From Strongylocentrotus purpuratus (lineage: Eukaryota > Echinodermata > Echinoidea > Camarodonta > Strongylocentrotidae): a stretch of 64,000 nucleotides of DNA. The stretch is from contig NW_022145607.1 of assembly GCF_000002235.5 (NCBI RefSeq), forward strand, positions 34,666,029-34,730,028. Direction: 5' to 3'. Shown in pieces: positions 9,486 to 19,390 of this stretch (position 1 is the first letter of the stretch; each line of letters begins with the position of its first letter). Below the pieces are notes generated by a model. That model did not search any database. It was not told where the DNA came from and saw nothing but the letters and a program-made list of their open reading frames with translations. Position numbers and translations under genes: made by a program.

Positions 9486-11132
9486 ATGATAACTGACATG
9501 GCGTCCGATTTCTCAGGGCCGTTTGAACGAGGGCGAGTGAACTGGAGAAGGCGTGACCGGGGGCGAGACACATCGTGGTCATGTGACAAACACAGCAAAC
9601 CAGTCAGATTCTACTGCGAATATCACGTGGTCGCTATTTGTGACATGTGCGTTACCGAGAACCATACGCGATGCAACCTAGAGACAATAGATGATCTTCT
9701 TGACGAGATGAAGAGAGACAAGACGGTTGAAGAGGGGAACAAGCATTTACTCGATCTTCAAGCATGCATACAATCCTGCAAAGAAATTGCAGATTCGCGT
9801 CTACCATTAATTCGGAGCGCTGTTCAAAATGCTTATGATGATAAAATTGAGAGGGAAATTAATTTGAAGCGAGAAAAGGAACGCGTGATTAATGAAGATG
9901 CAGATGACAAAATACGACGAATTAATCAGGAGAGGGAGGCAAAGTTGAGATTATGTTGCCAATTTTGTGATAAACTAATTATACCTTTGAAACAGCAGAA
10001 GAGCGAGATCCTTGAGGAGATCACGCGGATCAATGGGATCACGAAGTTAGAGACGAACTTAGAAATGAAGCGTAAGATGGTTTGTGAAAAGCGTGACAAC
10101 GTCAAAAAACTAAAACAAGATGATAAATATTTGATTAGAAATACTCGGCAAGTTTTAGAATTACTTGGTTCGTTACACGATGAACAGGGCTACCAATCAG
10201 CTTGGTGTTTGCTAAACACACTTGATAGACTCACTTTCATCAAGGGCCACATCAACAGTTCCTTTTGTGGGAGGCTAGACTATCCTTCAATGCAGTGGAA
10301 ACTCATCAAAACTATTGAAGTTCAAAAATTTGAAAATCCTTTGAACGTGCCGAAGTTTGTCGGGTTAGTGGGGTATGACAGCATTGCTGTTACAAACCAC
10401 GACAGCAATGACATGGGGCTATATGTCATCGATCTAAGCCTAGGAACATCCACGAGGGTCGTTAAGGGTACTCCTGGTACATTCTTCGTCTCTTGTTCCT
10501 CCATTGATAGATACAGGGTCGCGTGTGGTAAGTTCTGCAAAGGATGCACTGGAGACGTTTTGGACAATTGCGTAACCATACACGACGACAAATGGAATCA
10601 GATTCGAACCATCCCTATACCGAGAAAGGTTAATTGTGATTACGCGTATGTCGACGTTGGCTCGGATGGAAAGATCCTTGCAGCTCTGTTTGGACAGTCC
10701 AACATCCATGTCATCAACCCTGCTGATGGCGAGATCGAGAACACCATCACGTTCACGGGGAAGGAAGTCCGAGGTAGAATCCATGCTTTGTCTTCGGGTA
10801 GCATCATCGCACGCAGTGGTGCTTGCGAAGTCACCGTCATCGCAAGAAACGGAGAAACAAATTCTTACATCTACGACGAAGGCGACTTCTCTTTATTCCG
10901 ATCTGAGACGCTCACAGACACCATCTTTGTTACGAACTGGTGCAAAGAGCGCGGTAGATGTACCGTTGGTCAGATGTCTTCGGAGGGTATCATCAAGGCG
11001 AAAGGGGTTGTAGGATACGACGACCGAAGCACGACTTTCTATCGTAGTGCTTGCTTGGTGACTCCGTCTGGAAAGCTTGTCTTGTGTGACGAGAAAAGAA
11101 TATTTGTTTACAAGAAAGAGTGTGTGTTATGA
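9486..11132 (+). CDS. B-box / coiled-coil / beta-propeller-like protein (TRIM-related, no RING)
   Basis: One uninterrupted exon of 548 codons. Residues 33-63 form a B-box-type zinc module with C33, H36, C44, H47, C52, C55, H60 and C63, the C-H-C-H-C-C-H-C spacing common in invertebrate TRIM-like proteins. Residues about 65-215 are charged and heptad-like, a probable coiled coil for oligomerisation. Residues about 265-545 alternate short beta-like segments and turns, such as LYVIDL, NIHVINP and KRIFVYKK, resembling an NHL/YVTN-type propeller. There is no RING, so it is not expected to be an E3 ligase by itself; a scaffold or innate-immune type role is inference. An in-frame TGA at 9,474-9,476 bounds the frame. 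ATG at 9,486 is first, but ATG at 9,498 has better context (G at -3 and +4). An AG at 9,479-9,480 could end an upstream untranslated exon. The gene sits in the middle of the composite transposon and looks intact. Confidence 0.85.
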   Translation: MITDMASDFSGPFERGRVNWRRRDRGRDTSWSCDKHSKPVRFYCEYHVVAICDMCVTENHTRCNLETIDDLLDEMKRDKTVEEGNKHLLDLQACIQSCKEIADSRLPLIRSAVQNAYDDKIEREINLKREKERVINEDADDKIRRINQEREAKLRLCCQFCDKLIIPLKQQKSEILEEITRINGITKLETNLEMKRKMVCEKRDNVKKLKQDDKYLIRNTRQVLELLGSLHDEQGYQSAWCLLNTLDRLTFIKGHINSSFCGRLDYPSMQWKLIKTIEVQKFENPLNVPKFVGLVGYDSIAVTNHDSNDMGLYVIDLSLGTSTRVVKGTPGTFFVSCSSIDRYRVACGKFCKGCTGDVLDNCVTIHDDKWNQIRTIPIPRKVNCDYAYVDVGSDGKILAALFGQSNIHVINPADGEIENTITFTGKEVRGRIHALSSGSIIARSGACEVTVIARNGETNSYIYDEGDFSLFRSETLTDTIFVTNWCKERGRCTVGQMSSEGIIKAKGVVGYDDRSTTFYRSACLVTPSGKLVLCDEKRIFVYKKECVL

Positions 11133-11249
11133 TGGTAAAAGGTCCTCCTCGGTGATAAAGAACCTAGGCTCGGCTCGGTAGTGTCAGGGTAGTTTTCCAG
11201 AGTATTTTTCCAGGTTAGTTATTACGGTAATTGTCAGGGTATTTGTCAT

Positions 11250-11640
11250 AGGTGAAGTGCCCCTAACTTGCCACGCTAATCAGAAGTTAAAAAGGGCACC
11301 TATCATACTTAAATAGAGGAATTTATCAGAGGTGCGAAGGGACCTTTAAAAATAGGAGAAGGCCACTCATTAAATTAAATGGGCGCATTTAGCACAAAAA
11401 AGGGGGCATTTAATAAAAAGAAACAGGGGGTATGTTAAATAAGGGTCACTTAAAATAAGGCTAAGGGGCACTTATAAAAAAGGAAACGGAGCACTTGTCA
11501 AAGTAAAAGGAGAACCTCTCAAATTTGAATAAGGGCAGTTACTAGAGGTAAAGGGGGCATTTACACAAGTTAGGGGCACTTATAAGAATGTAGAACGGGC
11601 ACGTATTACAGTGGGGTACCTGAAAAGCTATTGGGGACAC
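11250..11640 (-). repeat. Inverted copy of the degenerate pyrimidine-rich repeat
   Basis: Purine-rich units such as AGGGGCACTTATAA and AAAGGGGGCATTTA are the complement of the repeat at 1,741-2,261. It begins about 120 bases after the B-box stop codon and ends at a C run (11,653-11,673). Confidence 0.75.
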
Positions 11641-11673
11641 TCTGTCCCCTGACCCCCCCCCCCCCCCCCCCTT

Positions 11674-12333
11674 GAGCACCGCCTCAGCTGGATGTGTTGT
11701 GATACAGTGTTTAATTCACTTGACCCCTAATCCAAGGCTTGAGGGGTTTAAAATATATTTTACTGAGCTCTGTTTACAAAAAAAGCAGAAATGTACCGCG
11801 TATTGCAGTTTACTTGATCAAAAAACAATCATTTGGCGCATCATATCTGAACGAGCGTTAGGAGAAAATATTGCTGTTTCGCTTATCACAGCCTGATTTT
11901 ATTGAAAGAGGCGTCACATCAAATCAAATATGATGGGCTATGTGGCCTTTTAAAAAATTATTTTAATGATTAAAAAAAAAAAAAATCCTATTCAGAAGTA
12001 ATTTATTCAATAATTGTACAATTCAACAACATCAACAACATTTATATGATTTGTAAAATGAATATAAACCTATTTAACAACAAAAATTACATTAAGAGGA
12101 TCTAAACACGTAATTGATAATGATTTACTTTACATTTACTGTTGAACGTTTTTACTTAAAAGTTGAAATTAAGTTTGTCTTTATGTGTTGCTTTTGTATT
12201 TGGGCAATAAGAATCTATACCAAGAATCAAGTATTTTTGATTTAATATCAGTAATTTTTTTAAGTGAATAATTGCAACAATGCTTTTCCAGAATGTTTCT
12301 TTGGTGTATTCTAACAAAACATGAGCAAACGAT
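11674..12333. other. AT-rich stretch, no gene seen
   Basis: Low-GC sequence with an A run near 11,972. Open frames are short and show no known motif. Confidence 0.5.
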
Positions 12334-13132
12334 TCGGTTGTACAGCAAAACGTACATAAATTATCACTTACAATTTTCCATTTACATAAATTATATCTGA
12401 AAGCTAGTGTACGGGTTGTGCTTTAGAATTAAATCGTTTCACTTTATTGGTTTTTAGTACTTTTGTTTAAAATGTCAATATTCTTTTTCCACTCAAAATC
12501 CACGGGAAAGTTAAATTATTCTTTCCAATGCCTTCGGTCGTACAGCAAAACGTACATAAATTATCACTTACAATTTTCCATTTACATAAATTATATCTGA
12601 AAGCTAGTGTACGGGTTGTGCTTTAGAATTAAATCGTTTCACTTTATTGGTTTTTAGTACTTTTGTTTAAAATGTCAATATTCTTTTTCCACTCAAAATC
12701 CACGGGAAAGTTAAATTATTCTTTCCAATGCCTTCGAATGTACAGCAAAACGTACATAAATTATCACTTACAATTTTCCATTTACATAACTTATATCTGA
12801 AAGCTAGTGTACGGATTGTGCTTTAGAATTAAATCGTTTCACTTTATTGGTTTTTAGTACTTTTGTTTAAAATGTCAATATTCTTTTTCCACTCAAAATC
12901 CACGGGAAAGTTAAATTATTCTTTCCAATGCCTTCGGTTGTACAGCAAAACGTACATAAATTATCACTTACAATTTTCCATTTACATAACTTATATCTGA
13001 AAGCTAGTGTACGGGTTGTGCTTTAGAATTAAATCGTTTCACTTTATTGGTTTTTAGTACTTTTGTTTAAAATGTCAATATTCTTTTTCCACTCAAAATC
13101 CACGGGAAAGTTAAATTATTCTTTCCAATGCC
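12334..13132 (+). repeat. Four near-identical 200-bp tandem units
   Basis: TACAGCAAAACGTACATAAA recurs at 12,341, 12,541, 12,741 and 12,941, an exact 200-base period. Units differ by only a few substitutions; units 1-2 share ACATAAATTA and units 3-4 share ACATAACTTA, so duplication was recent and probably stepwise. Confidence 0.95.
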
Positions 13133-13600
13133 ATAATACAATACGATTACTTTTCTTAAATTCACATGATATACTTAAATTTTTGTTTTGATTTCATGGT
13201 TGACAATCCAACAGCATCATCTGTTTTGATTTCAATAAAGTCATTTTCATAATCGTGCATAACACCTGTTTCGAAATCTTGCCGATTGACTTCTGCAATA
13301 ATTATTGTGATCCATGTTGTAGAGATCGCTTTCTTTAGATTTGAATACATGAAGTCAATCAACGATTAGTTCAAACCAAGTACATTACAAAGTTGATTTT
13401 CGAATATTAAACGTCCATTTTCTAAAATATCCTTCGAGTAATGCAAAGTTTTGAGAAATGTTGAAAATTGCATGGATAGTAATTATAGTAAAGTAAAGCA
13501 CTACCAAATTTAGACCCTAATACAATTCTGCTTTCGAGAAATTGAATAATCGAAATTTGCCGGTGCTCCCTGTAAATTTCAAATATTTCAAATAGCTCCT
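13133..13600. other. AT-rich stretch, no gene seen
   Basis: No repeat structure or convincing coding frame. Confidence 0.5.
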
Positions 13601-13603
13601 AAG

Positions 13604-13856
13604 GCCATTCCATGGTAGCTGCGACCATGAGAATCTCGGAATTGATTGATCTACATTTGCCACACTCAACCCAGGTGAGGTAAATGGGTACCTGGCAGGA
13701 ATTTATTCCTTGAAATGCTAAAGCGCCGTAATGTACTACGCCTTGCTAAATCCAGGGTAATAATCGGGGCAGCGCCAGTAGCATCACGACGTGACGGACA
13801 TGTGCGCTATATAAAAAGCCACCATTATTATTATGTTATTACAATATGCAGTTCTG
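13604..13856 (+). mobile_element. SINE-like element with ATT-rich tail
   Basis: Contains GATCTACATTTGCCACACTC, then GGTGAGGTAAATGGGTACCT, and ends GCGCTATATAAAAAGCCACC followed by an ATT repeat. A related inverted segment is at about 32,225-32,318, where the minus strand has GGTTTGAATCC, close to a tRNA-type B box. This points to a tRNA-derived SINE family; the family name is not assigned. Confidence 0.65.
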
Positions 13857-13861
13857 ATATA

Positions 13862-13899
13862 CAGGGGCGTCGCCAAAGGGGGGGGGGGTGGGGTGCGAC
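13862..13899 (+). mobile_element. Stray hAT-like terminus
   Basis: CAGGGGCGTCGCC plus a G run lies directly outside the right arm terminus at 13,900. It is probably the left end of another related element interrupted here. Confidence 0.5.
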
Positions 13900-14575
13900 C
13901 AGGGGCGTCGCTAGACCTCTTTCAGTGGGGGGGGGGGTGTAGAGGCCAACGATTACCGACAAAACTAGCCCCCAATTACCGACAAAGTTAAATGTCCCAA
14001 TATTAATTTAACCCTATATATACCCGGGGCCGAAGGCTAAATTGTTTTTCCTACGGACTATCTGTTCATATTAAATTCAACTCACAGGTTAAACGTTAAA
14101 CTTCTGCGTCGGAAATTAATTGTATGATTTGAAATACCAATGACCAATGCTTAATTCTGAAACTCATGATTTGAAGTACATGTACCAATGACCATTTTTG
14201 TCGCTTCATTATCTTTTTCATGTATTTGTTCCTTATTTCATTCTATAAACGTGATTTATTTAGTTCTTGAAATTATGTATTTTGTTGAATAATTATGACT
14301 GTAACGCCAGTGGAAAACAATTTTCTATGTAACTTGTTGCAAAGACCAAATAAATTATCTTGTATCTATAGTACTTGCGTATGCGCAAATGGTCATTTTC
14401 CTCGACGACATAAATATACGAATTATTTCGTCAACTTAGTCAGCATCATAGCTATATATTTGAATGCAGACGCGGGGCTAGGGGGGAGGGAGGGAGGGGC
14501 GGTAGTGAGCAAGCGAATCACTTAAAGAACGCAAGAAGCGCGCTCATTAGGGGGTGTTGGGGATAGGCCCCCCCC

Positions 14576-14948
14576 CCCCCCGCGAAGCGTGGAAGCTTAG
14601 ACGTTTCCTTAAATTATTAGGAAAAGACGATTTATTGTACCGTTCTCGACTGTTAATCCTTGTCTGAATGAACGAGTTCCCCCCCCCCCCCCCCCCCTCC
14701 CGCGCGTAGCGCGAAAGCTTTGACATTTCATTAAATTATTAGAGAAAGCAGACGATTGGGTGTACTGTTCTCGACTCTTAATCCTTGTCTGAATTCAGTT
14801 TCCCCATTTAGCGCGTAGCGCGGAAGCTTTGACATTTCATTAAATTATAAGAGAAAGTAGACGATTCGTTAAACCGTGCTCGACTCTTAATCCTTGTCTG
14901 AATTCTGTTGCCCCCTCCCACGCAAAGCGCGGAAGTTTTGACGTTTCC
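14576..14948 (-). repeat. Satellite array, reverse orientation, part 1
   Basis: Three to four units, with GC cores such as GCGCGTAGCGCG where the triloop changed but the stem is kept. It is cut at a TTAA by the nested element at 14,953. Confidence 0.85.
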
Positions 14949-15142
14949 TTAAAGAGATGGTTCATTGAAATGTGGAAAGTGGGCAAATTACACCTCTACA
15001 GATTGCTGAGAACATTAACAAAATGATCAAAGTACTTTTGAAGCCGTCACTGTTGTGAGGAATAAATTAAATGCAATGTTGTTACCCTTTACTGAACCCA
15101 CTCACAAAGTGAATTGACGGCGTTATTTTACACGCGAAACGA

Positions 15143-15150
15143 TGACGTCA
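15143..15150. promoter_or_regulatory. CRE/ATF-type palindrome, left copy
   Basis: TGACGTCA starts 190 bases from the left end of the TTAA element; the partner at 17,747-17,754 ends 189 bases from its right end. TGACGTCA is the full cAMP-response element consensus. Function here is inference. Confidence 0.5.
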
Positions 15151-15965
15151 CAATATGAACAACCTACATCACACATTCGGGACAATGTTGGATACCCATT
15201 GCAATTTTCAGATATGGGTTAACGTTGTTTGTACATTTACCGCCAGTGGTGATATTTCCTCTATTTTTGGCATTTTGAATGAGATACACTGAATAAATGA
15301 TACTTTATACAAATGTTTGTTTGATTTTTTTTTTTTTCCCGTCACACTTGAGCATAAAAATCGGAAAAAAATAATCACATATTCTGAGGGCACTTCAGCG
15401 TGTATGTGTTTGATCTGGGAAGGCAAAGGACATTTTGCATGCTGACCTAACGACTCTTTTGGAGTAAAATCGGCGACAAATTTACATAGAATTGTCCAGA
15501 TATTCATTACAAAAGTGTGTACTTAGGCTGATTAATTTACATTTTTGATAAATTAAGTCGTATAGGACCTGATAAACCGAGAGAAACAGATCAGTCCGGT
15601 TCGCGATTCACGGCTAGCTCGAGCGCCGGGCTGAGGGCTAGGCTGGCTAGCAAGCTGCGCTATAGATGTGATGCACGCATAGAGGTCAGTGCATTGCACA
15701 CACAGGGGCGTAAATCCCGGGGGGGGGGGGGGGGGATGGGGGGGGGGGGGGGGGGGGGGGGCTGCATCCCCCCCCCTGGTTTGAAGTAGGGGGGATGACC
15801 TGTACAATCATCCCCCCCCCCCTGATATTACCAAAAAAAGAGAGGAAAAAAAAGGAAGAAGAAGAAGAAGAAAAAAAATGTGATTGTTTTCAATATTTAT
15901 TGCAGCATAATGCATGAGAAATGAGTTATTTTGTTTATGTATAGCCTACACGTATACAGTATGTC

Positions 15966-17057
15966 ACGATAAGGAAACGTCGAGGCTTCCGCGCTTCGCG
16001 CGAGAGGGGGAAACTGAATTCAGATAAATATGCCTTATTAAGAGTCGAAAACGGTGCAACGAATCGTCTTCTTTCTATAATAATTAAATCAAACGTCTAA
16101 GCTTTTCGCGCGGGAAGGGGAAACTGAATTCTGACGAGAATTAAGAGTCGAGAACAGTATACACCCAATCGTCTGCTTTCTCTAATAATTTAAGGAAACG
16201 CCAAGGCGTCCGCGCTTCGCGCGAGAGGGGGAAACTGAATTCAGATAAATAGGGCTTATTAAGAGTCGAAAACGGTACAACGAATCGTCTACTTTCTCTT
16301 ATAATTTAATGAAACGCCAAAACTTCCGCGCGGGAGGGGGGGGGGGGGGGCGGAGGGGGAAACTGAATTCAGACGGGAAATAATAGTCGAGAACAGTACA
16401 ACCAATCGTCTGCTTTCTCTAATAATTTAAGGAAACGTCAAGGCTTCCGCGCTTCGCGCGAGAGGGGGAAACTGAATTCAGATAAATAAGGCTTGTTAAG
16501 AGTAGAAAACGGTGCAACGAATCGTCTTCTTCCTATAATAATTAAATCAAACGTCTAAGCTTTTCGCGCTTCGCGCGGGAAAGGGAAACAGAATTCAGAC
16601 GGGAATTAAGAGTCGAGAACAGTACACCCAATCGTCTGCTTTCTCTAATAATTTAAGGAAACGTCAAGGCTTCCGCGCTTCGCGCGAGAGGGGGAAACTG
16701 AATTCAGATAAATAGGGCTTATTAAGAGTCGAAAACGGTGCAACGAATCGTCTTCTTTCTATAATAATTAAATCAAACGTCTAAGCTTTTCGCGCTTCGC
16801 GCGGGAAAGGGAAACAGAATTCAGACGGGAATTAAGAGTCGAGAACAGTACACTCAATCGTCTGCTTTCTCTAATAATTTAAGGAAACGTCAAGGCTTCC
16901 GCGCTTCGCGCGAGAGGGGGAAACTGAATTCAGATAAATAGGGCTTATTAAGAGTCGAAAACGGTGCAACGAATCGTCTTCTTTCTATAATAATTAAATC
17001 AAACGTCTAAGCTTTTCGCGCTTCGCGCGGGAGGGGAAACTGAATTCAGACGAGAAT
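15966..17057 (+). repeat. Satellite array with a two-unit higher-order pattern
   Basis: About nine units of the ~117-bp satellite. From about 16,190 two unit types alternate: one with GGCTTCCGCGCTTCGCGCGA and AGATAAATAGGGC, one with AAGCTTTTCGCGCTTCGCG and AGACGGGAATTAAG. A dimer of ~240 bases repeats with high identity. The array ends at the TTAA used by the next MITE. Confidence 0.85.
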
Positions 17058-17060
17058 TAA

Positions 17061-17216
17061 AGGTAAAGACCAGTTATGGTCATGCGATTGCATCGTGAAA
17101 TAAACGTTGTGGAATCGATCAGAAAAGGTTGATCATCTAGCATCTAGCATCTGCAAGGTTCTGGAATCATCAAAATGATAAGAAATTTGGCCCATTCTTC
17201 GTAAAGTTACAAGCAC
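17061..17216 (+). mobile_element. Truncated copy of the 892-1,256 MITE family
   Basis: Starts AGGTAAAGACCAGTTATGG right after a TTAA in a satellite unit (17,057-17,060) and matches the family closely until TTACAAGCAC, where it stops. The distal end is lost. Confidence 0.85.
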
Positions 17217-17947
17217 GGTAGGCCTATCACCCACACACCCCTAATGAGCGAGCGTGTGCGTGTGTGTGTGTGTTGTGTGATTGTGCGTGCGCGATCGCGC
17301 GCGCTTGCGTAAATTAGTGTGGGCGTGTGCTCATGCTAGTATGTGATGGCTATCGCCGTTCATCCCCCCCCCCCCCCCACTCCTCGGTACGGATTTACGC
17401 CCCTGTGCACACACATACACAGAGTACGCACGCACAGCTATTAGCTACGGGAAACTTGAACGCTACATCAACGATATATTCACTCGTTTTTTGGAAGTTA
17501 TATACCTTTTATCTAGACTAACGTCATATTAAGAACCAAAACCATGCCATGGAGGAGCCTTCTGGAGTATACTAAAGTATGTTTCCGTCCATATCTATAT
17601 TTCCAGGGGATTTTGATGAAGGTAAACAGCGTTAGGTATAAATGGGTATGGTACTCGAGAGTCAATGCAATACATGTGAATCGCACGCAAACTGCATCTC
17701 GCACCGTCGTCAATCACTTCAGCTGAGCGGCCCGCTGTTCATATTGTGACGTCACTTCAAAAATCAGCTGACTTACGATGTTTTCGGGGCGTTGAGTGGG
17801 TTGACTTTTCGTCAAGTTCAATCAACTTTTATAAATTTCGCTCGAATGTACAAGTTACACAAATGTAATTATTTTACTCAGTGTAATTTTTCGATTGCAA
17901 TGATACCAAATTCAGTCAAGTTTGAAATCAATAAACCATCTCTTTAA

Positions 17948-18540
17948 ATTATTAGAGAAAGCAGACGATTCGTTGTACCGTTTTCGACTCTAAATAAGCC
18001 CTATTTATCTGAATTCAGTTCCCCCTTCCCGCGCGAAGCGCGGAAGCCTTAACGTTTCCTTAAATTATTAGAGATAGCAGACGATTGGGTGTACTGTTCT
18101 AGACTCTTAATCCTTGTCTGAATTCAGTTTCCCCCTTCCTGCGCGAAGCGCGTAAAGCTTAGACGTTTGATTTAATTAGTATAGAAAGAAGACGATCGTT
18201 TCACCGTTTTCGACTCTTATTAAGCCCTATTTATCTGAATTCAGTTTCCCCCATTCGCGCGAAGCGCTGAAGCTTTGACGTTTCCTTAAATTATTAGAGA
18301 AAGCAGACGATTCGTTGTACCGTTTTCGACTATTAATAAGCCCTATTTATCTGAATTAAGTTTCCCCTCTCGCGCGAAGCGCGGAAGCTTTGATGTTTCC
18401 TTAAATTATTAGAGAAAGCAGACGATTCGTTGTACCGTTCGCGACTCTTCTTAATGAAGTTTTCCCCTCCCGCGCGAAGTGCGGAATTTTTGGCGTTTCA
18501 TCAACATTATAGAGAAAGGAAGACGATTCGTCGTACCGTT
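17948..18540 (-). repeat. Satellite array, reverse orientation, part 2
   Basis: Five units with cores CGCGCGAAGCGCGG, continuing the array broken at 14,949 by the TTAA element. Confidence 0.9.
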
Positions 18541-19010
18541 GTTGACTCCTAATCCTTGTTTGAATTTACGGTTTCCCCGAAAATTTTAAACCTCTGATTT
18601 CTTAAGCTGATATTATAGGAAAGTGAAACTTCGAGAAAATACGAAGTCGTCACAGCGGATAAAAAGTCACAGTTCGTAGGGGAAAAAAATCTCACCGACT
18701 TCAAACTTCTGCATTGATATATAGTACGCGAGGATCGAGCAAGAATACCGACACAGCTGATCCGACACAGCAATATATTTACCCGTGTCTTTCTTGCTCC
18801 CTCGACGGGACGACTCCACCCAACAACCCCCCTCTCTCTCTTTTATTCCCACTACTTTTATCTCAGGCTCTTAGCTCCCCTCTTTCTCCTCTCTTTCATC
18901 CCCCGTTTCTTTTGTTTCCCTTTTCTCTTTTTTCTTCTTTTTTCCTCTCCTCCCTCTTTTTTCTCTCTTTCTTCTCTTTTCTTTTCTTTGCCTTTCACTC
19001 ACACCAATAA

Positions 19011-19299
19011 GATCCTATGCCCCCACCATTGAAATATATAGCTATAAAGCTGACTAAGTTGACGAAATAATTCGTATATTTATGTCATCTAGGAAAATGA
19101 CCACTTGCGCATACGCAAGTACTATAGATAGTCCATAGGAAAAACAATTTAGCCTTCGGCCCCGGGTTTATATGGTAAAATTTGTAGATATTGGGACATT
19201 TAATTGTGTCGGTAATTGGTGGCTAGTTTTGTCGGTAATCGTTGGCCTCTACACCCCCCCCCCCCCCCCCCCACTGAGAAAGGTCTAGCGACGCCCCTG
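19011..19299 (+). mobile_element. Truncated tail copy forming the right end of the composite element
   Basis: Matches left-arm bases about 4,115-4,730 in direct orientation but lacks the retroelement, giving ACTATAGATAGTCC as an apparent empty site. It ends GGTCTAGCGACGCCCCTG, followed by the right GATCGAGC. Confidence 0.85.
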
Positions 19300-19390
19300 G
19301 ATCGAGCACCTTTTCTATTCTTATAACTGTCCTTTTCCCTGATGATAAATGCCTACTTTTCCTTTCTCCATAACACGTTGGATGGTATAT
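19300..19390 (+). repeat. Right target duplication and continuation of the flanking repeat
   Basis: GATCGAGC (19,300-19,307) is followed by CACCTTTTCTATTC, CTTTTCCCTGATGATAAATG and similar units, the same repeat that ends at 2,261. Removing the block and one octamer would restore a continuous repeat. Confidence 0.75.

Larger units (their letters stand above)
15703..17405. mobile_element. hAT-like element carrying satellite DNA, perfect 8-bp duplication
   Basis: Starts CAGGGGCGTAAATCC and ends GGATTTACGCCCCTG, with perfect 15-base terminal repeats. TGCACACA flanks it at 15,695-15,702 and 17,406-17,413. It lies inside the TTAA element. Inside are G/C runs (15,719-15,830), a satellite array (15,966-17,057), a MITE fragment and an alternating GT/GC tract (17,248-17,305). 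No coding sequence. Confidence 0.9.
14953..17943. mobile_element. piggyBac-like nested element with TTAA duplication
   Basis: Ends are AGAGATGGTTCATTGA and, on the other strand, AGAGATGGTTTATTGA. TTAA lies at 14,949-14,952 and 17,944-17,947. The target CCTTAAATTATTAG is a normal satellite sequence, so the insertion site is clear. Subterminal regions are also imperfectly inverted; both contain TGACGTCACAATATGAACA, at 15,143 and 17,754. Without its own inserts the element is about 1.3 kb, has no transposase frame and is nonautonomous. TTAA plus terminal repeats could also fit Kolobok. Confidence 0.85.
13900..19010 (-). mobile_element. Right (inverted) arm of the composite element
   Basis: Begins CAGGGGCGTCGCTAGACC and then gives the left-arm tail in reverse (to about 14,575), satellite in reverse (14,576-14,948 and, after a nested element, 17,948-18,540), the unique segment in reverse (18,545-18,835) and the pyrimidine complement of the purine tract (18,836-19,005). 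The tail contains the same retroelement insertion as the left arm, so the two arms descend from one copy made after that insertion. Confidence 0.75.
2270..19299. mobile_element. Giant composite hAT-like element (~17 kb) carrying a B-box gene
   Basis: The block begins CAGGGGCGTC and ends GACGCCCCTG, is flanked by perfect GATCGAGC octamers, and interrupts one continuous degenerate repeat. The two inner ends (4,730 and 13,900) do not have matching flanks: ATCTTGTT follows 4,730 and GGTGCGAC precedes 13,900, so the outer ends are the true partners. Order inside: left arm, ~9.2 kb middle with the B-box gene and small MITEs, inverted right arm with nested elements, then a truncated tail copy. No transposase is visible, so it would need one supplied in trans. 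Growth of a smaller element by nested insertions and inverted duplication is equally compatible with the sequence. An assembly artefact in this repeat-rich region cannot be excluded. Confidence 0.65.

Noticed and set aside
10322..11013. Overlapping frames on both strands inside the B-box gene
   Set aside because: Shadow frames of the real coding sequence.
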